From an uncultured Collinsella sp. (GTDB lineage: Bacteria; Actinomycetota; Coriobacteriia; Coriobacteriales; Coriobacteriaceae): a stretch of 10,157 bases of DNA. Positions 5,219 through 10,157 of this stretch are shown piece by piece. Below the pieces are notes generated by a model. It was not told the DNA's origin. It ran no database searches and worked only from the letters and a program-made list of their open reading frames with translations. A program made the translations under genes and the position numbers. The DNA lies in NCBI GenBank assembly GCA_900552425.1, contig URZR01000051.1:1-10157 (forward strand), written 5' to 3'. Position 1 is the first letter of the stretch. Each line of letters opens with the position of its first letter.

Positions 5219-7396
5219 ATGAACCTCCGCTCATCTCTTGCCTGCACCTCGAGCGATATCGCTCGCTGGGGACTGCGCTCCGTCCTCAAGCGCCAGGGTG
5301 GCGTACTCCCCGGCCGCATCGCCATGAAGATCGACCCCGAGTTGCTGAGCGACCTCGCGGACCTTGTCGACCGCAGCGTGGTAATCACCGGCACCAACGG
5401 CAAGACCACCACCTCCAACCTCATCGCCGACGCCGTTGCCGCCAGCGGCGTCACCGTGGTATGCAACCGTGCCGGAAACAACATGGAGCCGGGCGTGGTG
5501 GGCGCCCTGCTCGAGAGCCGCAGCGATCTTAAGCGTGCCGGAAGCGGCAAGCGCGTAGGCGTCTTTGAGTGCGACGAGCTCTACACGGTGCGCGTCCTGC
5601 CCAAGCTCAAGCCGACGTACTTTGTGCTGCTCAACCTGTTCCGCGACCAGCTGGACCGCTACGGCGAGATCGATCACACCCAGGAGGTCATCGCCCACGC
5701 GTTGGAGCTCTCGCCGACAACGACGCTTATCTATAACGCCGACGATCCGCTGTGCGCCTCGATCGCCGCACGCGTCCCCAACACGAGCATCGCCTTTGGC
5801 ATCGACGGTGCCACGGGCACCGAGTCCGATCGCATTAGCGACTCGCGTTTTTGCTCGCAGTGCAACGCGCCGTTGGAATACGACTATGTGCAGTACGGCC
5901 AGCTCGGCGCCTATCATTGTCCTTCGTGCGGCTGGGCCCGCCCTGGGCTTGTCCGTCGCGTGACGGGCGTGGAACTCGGCTGCGACGGCTACGGCTTTGA
6001 CCTGAACTTTGGACCCGAGGCACAAGCGCCCGCAACGCACATCGCCACGCGCTACAACGGCCTGTACATGGTCTACAACGTTGCCGCCGCCTTCTTTGCG
6101 GCGCGCGAGTTGGGCGTGGACGCGGCACATCTGCAGCCAACGCTCGATGCCTACGTCCCCGCCGGCGGACGCATGGGCCGCTGGGAGATCGCCGGCCGTA
6201 CCGTCGAGGCCAACCTGGCCAAAAATCCCGTGGGCTTCGATCGCCAGATCCAGTCCATTAAAACGGCAGGCGGCAGGCTCTGCGCCTTCTTCCTGAACGA
6301 CAACGACGCCGACGGCCACGATGTCTCGTGGATCTACGACGTCGACTTCGAGCGCATCGCCGATACCCCAGGGCTTATCGCCTTTGTCGGGGGTACGCGC
6401 GCGCACGATATGCAGGTACGCCTGAAGTACGCCGGCATCGACGCCGCCATCATCTCGAATATCGAGCAGGCGATCGGCGCCGTGGCAGACGAGGAGGCTG
6501 GCGATACGTTCTACGCCGTCGCCAACTACACGGCCTTCCCGCCGCTGGTCAAGGAGCTCGACGAGCTTAAGGGCACCGATGCGAGCTCGGTTGCCTCCCA
6601 CGCCGTAACGCGCGCCGATGGCAGCGCTGTCCCCACCGACATTGTGCCGGTCGAGCTCTCGCGCCCCCTGCGCATCGTCTATCTGTACCCCGATGCCCTC
6701 AACCTCTACGGCGACGGCGGCAACGTCATTGCCCTCGAGCGCCGCTGCGCCTGGCGCGGCATTCCCGTGCGCGTGGACGAAGTCCGTATGGGCGAGACGC
6801 TCGATCTCACCGACGCCGACATCGTCATGATGGGCGGTGGCTCCGACCGCGACCAGCTGGCCGTGGCACACGAGCTGCTCGCTCAAAAAGACAAGGTCGC
6901 AGCCTATGTTGAGGACGGCGGCTCGCTGCTCGCTATCTGCGGCAGCTATCAGCTGCTCGGCCGTTCGTACTATATGGGCGAGAATCGCATCGATGGCCTG
7001 GGCGTCGTTGCCGCCGAAACCGTGCGCGGCTCCGATCGCCTGATCGGCAACGTCGCCGTCAAGGCCAACCTGGCACCCGAGCCCTTTGTGGGATTCGAGA
7101 ACCACGGCGGCCGCACCCTGCTCGATGCAGAGGCCACGCCGCTCGGAACGTCCGTCGTCGTGGGCACCGGCAACAACGGCGACGATGGCTTTGAGGGTCT
7201 GATCTACAAGGGAGTCATCGGCACGTACCTGCACGGACCAGCGCTACCCAAGAACCCCGAGCTCGCCGACTGGCTCATCGCCCACGCCCTTGAGCGCCGT
7301 GGCGACGCACAGGCCGCCGCCCTGCTGCCGCTCAAGCCCCTCGACGACACCTACGAGCACGTCGCCCACGACGCCGCGATGAAGCTCCTCCCCTAA
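5219..7396 (+). CDS. murT-gatD: MurT-GatD fusion: lipid II isoglutaminyl synthase in one polypeptide
   Basis: A 725-residue protein joining two subunits usually made separately. Residues 1-445 are MurT, a Mur-ligase relative: P-loop GTNGKTTT (58-65), NLFRDQLDRYGEID (139-152), a Cys4 zinc ribbon (C212, C215, C234, C237) and the C-terminal domain with GRMGRWEIAGRTVEANLAKN (317-336). The NDNDADGHDVSWIYD segment (360-374) probably supplies the aspartate of the amidotransferase triad. After a linker (~446-481), residues 482-695 are GatD, a class I glutamine amidotransferase, with C574 in LLAICGSYQLLG as the nucleophile and H672 in GTYLHGPALPKNP. The enzyme uses ATP and glutamine to turn the D-glutamate of the lipid II stem peptide into D-isoglutamine. 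Both active sites look intact. The start has only a weak AGGA (5207-5210). It is third in a probable operon with two helical-repeat proteins. Confidence 0.93.
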   Translation: MNLRSSLACTSSDIARWGLRSVLKRQGGVLPGRIAMKIDPELLSDLADLVDRSVVITGTNGKTTTSNLIADAVAASGVTVVCNRAGNNMEPGVVGALLESRSDLKRAGSGKRVGVFECDELYTVRVLPKLKPTYFVLLNLFRDQLDRYGEIDHTQEVIAHALELSPTTTLIYNADDPLCASIAARVPNTSIAFGIDGATGTESDRISDSRFCSQCNAPLEYDYVQYGQLGAYHCPSCGWARPGLVRRVTGVELGCDGYGFDLNFGPEAQAPATHIATRYNGLYMVYNVAAAFFAARELGVDAAHLQPTLDAYVPAGGRMGRWEIAGRTVEANLAKNPVGFDRQIQSIKTAGGRLCAFFLNDNDADGHDVSWIYDVDFERIADTPGLIAFVGGTRAHDMQVRLKYAGIDAAIISNIEQAIGAVADEEAGDTFYAVANYTAFPPLVKELDELKGTDASSVASHAVTRADGSAVPTDIVPVELSRPLRIVYLYPDALNLYGDGGNVIALERRCAWRGIPVRVDEVRMGETLDLTDADIVMMGGGSDRDQLAVAHELLAQKDKVAAYVEDGGSLLAICGSYQLLGRSYYMGENRIDGLGVVAAETVRGSDRLIGNVAVKANLAPEPFVGFENHGGRTLLDAEATPLGTSVVVGTGNNGDDGFEGLIYKGVIGTYLHGPALPKNPELADWLIAHALERRGDAQAAALLPLKPLDDTYEHVAHDAAMKLLP

Positions 7397-7431
7397 CCAT
7401 CACAAAGTGGGCAGGCACCTTTGTGGTGGTT
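7395..7431 (+). terminator. Stem-loop at the end of the MurT-GatD operon
   Basis: A 13-bp stem (7395-7407 with 7419-7431, one T-G pair) starts inside the stop codon of the fusion gene. Only a short T run follows, so termination may be weak. A second weak hairpin with a T5 tail lies near 7605-7632 and may back it up. Confidence 0.5.
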
Positions 7432-7452
7432 TCGACCCGCCACGGTAGTTTG

Positions 7453-7507
7453 TCTCGATCTGTAACATTTAGACCGTTAAAAGTCATCTTACTGTTACAG
7501 ATTGAGA
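7453..7507. repeat. 55-bp palindromic element, copy A
   Basis: Arms TCTCGATCTGTAACA (7453-7467) and TGTTACAGATTGAGA (7493-7507) flank a 25-nt spacer. They match at 14 of 15 positions; the odd one forms a G-U pair in plus-strand RNA but an A-C mismatch in minus-strand RNA. The arms are identical to those of copy B, while the spacer differs. Confidence 0.85.
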
Positions 7508-7532
7508 TGTTCGCCCCGACTGCCGCCGTCTG

Positions 7533-7587
7533 TCTCGATCTGTAACAGATAGAGCCGATTTGCCCGCCCAGATGTTACAGATTGAGA
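7533..7587. repeat. 55-bp palindromic element, copy B
   Basis: Arms at 7533-7547 and 7573-7587 are identical to those of copy A, again with a 25-nt spacer, which is mostly different in sequence (TAGA kept at the same offset). The copy starts exactly 80 bp after copy A and ends 100 bp before tRNA-Glu. Confidence 0.85.
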
Positions 7588-7647
7588 TATTTGAAAATCG
7601 GAATAGAAACCCACTCCTGTGTGGTGGTTTTTCAATCTGCCAACGAT

Positions 7648-7677
7648 TTGTGAACGGATAGAAAAGTCTGCTATACT
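7648..7677 (+). promoter_or_regulatory. Promoter of tRNA-Glu
   Basis: The -10 box TATACT (7672-7677) is preceded by TGC, giving an extended -10. The -35 TTGTGA (7648-7653) lies 18 bp upstream. Transcription would start a few bases before the mature tRNA end at 7688. Confidence 0.8.
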
Positions 7678-7687
7678 CTTTCCCGCT

Positions 7688-7764
7688 GTCCCCATCGTCT
7701 AGCGGCCAAGGACGCCACCCTTTCAAGGTGGATATCGCGGGTTCGAATCCCGCTGGGGGCACCA
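7688..7764 (+). tRNA. tRNA-Glu (anticodon UUC)
   Basis: A complete 77-nt cloverleaf: the acceptor stem 7688-7694 pairs with 7754-7760, the anticodon stem 7715-7719 pairs with GGTGG 7727-7731, and the loop CTTTCAA (7720-7726) has the anticodon TTC at 7722-7724. The T arm carries GGTTCGAATCC. The discriminator A (7761) is followed by an encoded CCA (7762-7764). It is a single-gene unit with its own promoter and terminator. Confidence 0.98.
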
Positions 7765-7777
7765 ACCCGAAAATGTG

Positions 7778-7816
7778 CGAACCTGTGCGATGTTAAGTCG
7801 TGCGGGTTCGTTTTTT
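7778..7816 (+). terminator. Rho-independent terminator of tRNA-Glu
   Basis: A 13-bp stem (7778-7790 with 7798-7810, including G-U pairs) around a 7-nt loop is followed by six T (7811-7816). It begins 13 nt after the tRNA CCA. Confidence 0.93.
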
Positions 7817-7845
7817 GTCTTGGCTGTTTTCGTTTCGGCGCATGC

Positions 7846-7887
7846 GCGCCAAATGTGCGCCAAATGTGCGCCAAATGTGCGCCAAAT
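7846..7887. repeat. 11-bp tandem repeat (GCGCCAAATGT), nearly four units
   Basis: GCGCC recurs at 7846, 7857, 7868 and 7879 with a strict 11-bp period; the first three units are identical and the fourth ends as GCGCCAAAT. The array lies between the tRNA-Glu terminator and the opposite-facing terminator of the glutamine synthetase frame, so it is probably untranscribed. It could be a slippage-prone microrepeat or a phased protein-binding array. Confidence 0.9.
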
Positions 7888-7923
7888 CAGCCAAGAACCT
7901 CTGCCGTCTTCGCCAGTGGCGAC

Positions 7924-7959
7924 AAAAAAGAAGGGACCTCGCACAGGCGAGACCCCTTC
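7924..7959 (-). terminator. Rho-independent terminator of the glutamine synthetase frame
   Basis: A 13-bp stem (7930-7942 with 7947-7959, short 4-nt loop) is followed on the minus strand by six T (7929-7924). Two positions are G-U pairs in minus-strand RNA but A-C mismatches in plus-strand RNA, which confirms the direction. It begins 23 nt after the stop codon. Confidence 0.92.
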
Positions 7960-7982
7960 GCACGCAAAATCAAACGTGTCTG

Positions 7983-10157
7983 TTACACATAGAACAGAAT
8001 GTCATCGTAGGTCGGGACCGGCCAGTAGTCGGCGGCCACGATCTCCTCCATGGCATCCACGGCGGCGCGCAGCGTATCCATAGCGGGAACGACCTCGTGT
8101 GCATACACGTTGGCCTGCTCCTGACCATCGAGGGCTTCGGCCTTCTGATGCACGGCGTCGAGCGCCTTGATGGAGTCGTTGATGGTGGTGATACCGTTGC
8201 AGAGCTTGTTGAGCGTGTTCTGCTCGCACTGCATGGCGGCCTCCGCACCAGCGGCACGAATAGTCTCAAGGCCCTTAGCGACCTTGGTGGCATAGGCGGT
8301 AATGACCGGGCGATAGGTACGACGCGCCTCGCGAACCATCGTGGTGGCCTCGATGTTCATGAGCTTGTTGTACTTCTCGAGCTTGCAGTCGTAGCGGCAC
8401 TGGGCCTCGGCCTTGGTCAGGACGCCCGTCTCCTCAAAGAGCGCGATGGCCTTATCGGAAACAAAGGCGGGCAGGGCGTCGGCCGTGGTCTTGTTGTTGG
8501 CAAGGCCGCGCTTCTCGGCCTCAACGGGCCACTCGTCGGAGTAGCCATCGCCGGAAAAGAGAATGCGCTGGTGGTCGGTCAGGACCTTCTTGCAGTACTC
8601 GAGCGCAGCGTCCTGGAACTCATCCTCGGGCGTACCCTCAAGCGCGTCGGCGAAAGACTTGAGCGACTTGGCCACGGCGGCATCGAGCACCAGGTTGGAG
8701 TCGGAGACGTTCTGCTCGGAGCCGCAGGCACGGAACTCGAACTTGTTGCCGGTGAAGGCAAACGGGGAGGTACGGTTGCGGTCGGTGTTGTCCTGCATCA
8801 GTTTGGGCAGGGTATCGGCGCCCAGGTCGAGCACGCCGCGCGTGGCATGGACGGAAGCTTTGCCATCGATGATCTTCTCGACGACCTCGGTAAGCTGGTC
8901 GCCCAGGAAGATGGACATAATCGCCGGAGGAGCCTCGTTGGCGCCCAGACGATGATCGTTGCCGGCCGAGGCAACAGAGGCACGCAGGAGCTCCTGATAG
9001 TTATCGACGGCCTCGATCACCGCGGTGAGGAAGACGATGAACTGCAGGTTGTCGAGCGGGGTGTCGCCCGGATCGAGCAGGTTCTCGGACTCGGTGCCAA
9101 GCGACCAGTTGTTGTGCTTGCCCGAACCGTTGATACCCTCGAAGGGCTTCTCGTGCAGCAGGCAGACCAAGTCGTGGCGGGAGGCGATGAGCTTCATCTT
9201 CTCCATCATGACCAGATTCTGGTCGATGGCCTCGTTGACCTCGCCGTAGACAGGGGCGAGCTCATGCTGGCAGGGAGCGACCTCGTTGTGCTTGGTCTTG
9301 GCAGGAATGCCAAGCGCCCACAGTTCATCGTCCAGGTCCTTCATATAGGACGAGACGGTGGGGCGGATAGCGCCAAAGTAGTGCTCCTCGAGCTCCTGGC
9401 CCTTGCAGGGAGCAGCGCCAAAGAGGGTGCGACCGGTGATGACCAGGTCCCTGCGCTTGCGGTAAGCGTCCTTCTTGATCAGGAAGTACTCCTGCTCATC
9501 GCCCACGGAAGGAACGACCTTCTTGGGGGTCTTGCCAAACAGCGCTAAAACGCGCTTGGACTCACGCGAGAGCGCGGTCATGGAGCGCAGCAGCGGGGTC
9601 TTCTTGTCCAGGGCCTCGCCCGTGTAGGAGCAGAAAGCTGTGGGGATGCACAGGACATCGTCCTTAATGAATGCGGGGCTGGTGGGATCCCAAGCGGTGT
9701 AGCCACGGGCCTCGAAGGTGGCGCGCAGCGACTGCTGGGTCTCGTGCTCGAGGCTAAAAAGGGATCCGCCGCTTGACAGCGCGCAGGCAAGCTCAAAGAC
9801 GGACAGGTCGAAGGAGAACGGCGCCTGGTCAAGGTAGACGCGGCCCTCGCGGCACTCCCCGCCCAGGCCGCGCGCCCACGCCGTGAAGTTGTCGAAGCAA
9901 GAAGCGGTGATCTCCACGCCCTTGGGCGCACCCGTGGAACCGGAGGTGAACAGGATATAGCACAGGTCATCGCCCGCTATCCAGCTGTCGCGGTCGCTCT
10001 GGCCGCCCATGGTCTGGGCGACATCGAGCTCCAAGCGATTGATGATGCGCGCGCCGTCCGCCTCTTTGGGCGAGAAATGGTCGACCGCAAGGACCGTAGG
10101 GGTTTTAAGCTGGCCGATGATGGAGGCAACGCGGGCCTGGGGCACGGAGTAGCGGTC
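7983..10157 (-). CDS. glnN: Chimaeric frame: DltA-like N-terminal fragment joined to type III glutamine synthetase (partial)
   Basis: The frame is open to the window edge, so the true start lies outside; residues are numbered from the GTG at 10145, which is probably internal. Residues 1-139 are an adenylate-forming domain with LFTSGSTGAPKGV (65-77) and QAPFSFDLSVFELA (107-120), closest to DltA, the D-alanine ligase for teichoic acid D-alanylation. From L140, in frame, the protein is type III glutamine synthetase: LRATFEARGYTAWDP (140-154), GDEQEYF (215-221), HNEVAPCQHELAP (286-298), GINGSGKHNNWS (337-348) and NRTSPFAFTGNKFEFRA (457-473), to a normal C-terminus. The usual N-terminal ~150 residues of that enzyme are missing, and the C-terminal part of DltA is also absent. 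Such a protein should not make glutamine unless another copy supplies the missing part. A real deletion or an assembly chimaera are both possible. Confidence 0.85.
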   Translation of the reverse strand, partial: DRYSVPQARVASIIGQLKTPTVLAVDHFSPKEADGARIINRLELDVAQTMGGQSDRDSWIAGDDLCYILFTSGSTGAPKGVEITASCFDNFTAWARGLGGECREGRVYLDQAPFSFDLSVFELACALSSGGSLFSLEHETQQSLRATFEARGYTAWDPTSPAFIKDDVLCIPTAFCSYTGEALDKKTPLLRSMTALSRESKRVLALFGKTPKKVVPSVGDEQEYFLIKKDAYRKRRDLVITGRTLFGAAPCKGQELEEHYFGAIRPTVSSYMKDLDDELWALGIPAKTKHNEVAPCQHELAPVYGEVNEAIDQNLVMMEKMKLIASRHDLVCLLHEKPFEGINGSGKHNNWSLGTESENLLDPGDTPLDNLQFIVFLTAVIEAVDNYQELLRASVASAGNDHRLGANEAPPAIMSIFLGDQLTEVVEKIIDGKASVHATRGVLDLGADTLPKLMQDNTDRNRTSPFAFTGNKFEFRACGSEQNVSDSNLVLDAAVAKSLKSFADALEGTPEDEFQDAALEYCKKVLTDHQRILFSGDGYSDEWPVEAEKRGLANNKTTADALPAFVSDKAIALFEETGVLTKAEAQCRYDCKLEKYNKLMNIEATTMVREARRTYRPVITAYATKVAKGLETIRAAGAEAAMQCEQNTLNKLCNGITTINDSIKALDAVHQKAEALDGQEQANVYAHEVVPAMDTLRAAVDAMEEIVAADYWPVPTYDDILFYV
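9720..9740 (-). other. DltA / glutamine synthetase junction
   Basis: Similarity to DltA ends after SLEHETQQS, and similarity to type III glutamine synthetase begins at LRATFEARG, placing the join at about 9728/9729. The reading frame is preserved. No insertion sequence, long repeat or linker is seen at the join. Confidence 0.7.

Noticed and set aside
5193..5222. Nine-codon frame whose stop overlaps the MurT-GatD start
   Set aside because: The TCATGA overlap is suggestive of coupling, but there is no ribosome site before the ATG at 5193, so chance is the simpler explanation.
5231..7234. Open frame of 667 codons on the minus strand
   Set aside because: It lies entirely opposite the MurT-GatD coding sequence, which has clear family motifs. 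Long antisense frames are common in GC-rich DNA, and this translation shows no family features.
7453..7587. Possible minimal CRISPR array
   Set aside because: There are only two units, each an inverted repeat with its spacer inside the dyad, and there are no cas genes nearby.
7484..7944. Minus-strand frames across the tRNA region
   Set aside because: They read through the antisense of tRNA-Glu and its terminator; such frames are often mis-called as proteins near tRNAs.
7800..9548. Open frame of 582 codons on the plus strand
   Set aside because: It runs through the 11-bp repeat, the terminator, and antisense to the glutamine synthetase motifs. It has no ribosome site or recognisable domain.

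Overview
The window is about 10 kb of GC-rich DNA with compact coding strands. It most likely comes from a Gram-positive anaerobe of the Coriobacteriia, Collinsella or a close relative. This is inferred from the gene set (glycerol dehydrogenase, a MurT-GatD peptidoglycan amidation enzyme in one chain, type III glutamine synthetase) and base composition, without any database search.

Layout. Positions 1-137 hold a long imperfect hairpin and a minus-strand terminator. Next are two minus-strand dehydrogenases of the iron-containing alcohol dehydrogenase superfamily: gldA (138-1238), and an Fe-type alcohol dehydrogenase (1322-2545) with a strong hairpin terminator between them. A 508-bp divergent intergenic region (2546-3053) carries several short repeats and palindromes that look like regulatory sites. 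A plus-strand operon follows: two unrecognised helical-repeat proteins that look like diverged paralogues (3054-4130 and 4130-5173, overlapping by one base), then a 725-residue MurT-GatD fusion (5219-7396). A non-coding stretch (7397-7687) holds a hairpin and two 55-bp palindromic elements exactly 80 bp apart. tRNA-Glu(UUC) (7688-7764) follows with its own promoter and terminator, then an 11-bp tandem repeat. Last is a minus-strand reading frame that runs off the right edge (7983-10157).

The most striking object is that last frame. Its C-terminal ~580 residues are type III glutamine synthetase, but the expected N-terminal part of that enzyme is absent. In its place, in frame, is the N-terminal part of a DltA-like D-alanine-activating adenylation domain, itself cut short. 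The join is near 9729. It is either a true deletion or fusion, or an assembly chimaera, and must be checked on reads before any biology is built on it.

How the genes fit together. The two dehydrogenases suggest NAD(P)-linked alcohol, aldehyde and glycerol redox metabolism in a fermenter. MurT-GatD amidates the glutamate of lipid II using glutamine, and glutamine synthetase makes that glutamine. The two co-transcribed helical proteins are the best candidates here for new biology, because they appear to form a transcription unit with cell-wall amidation.
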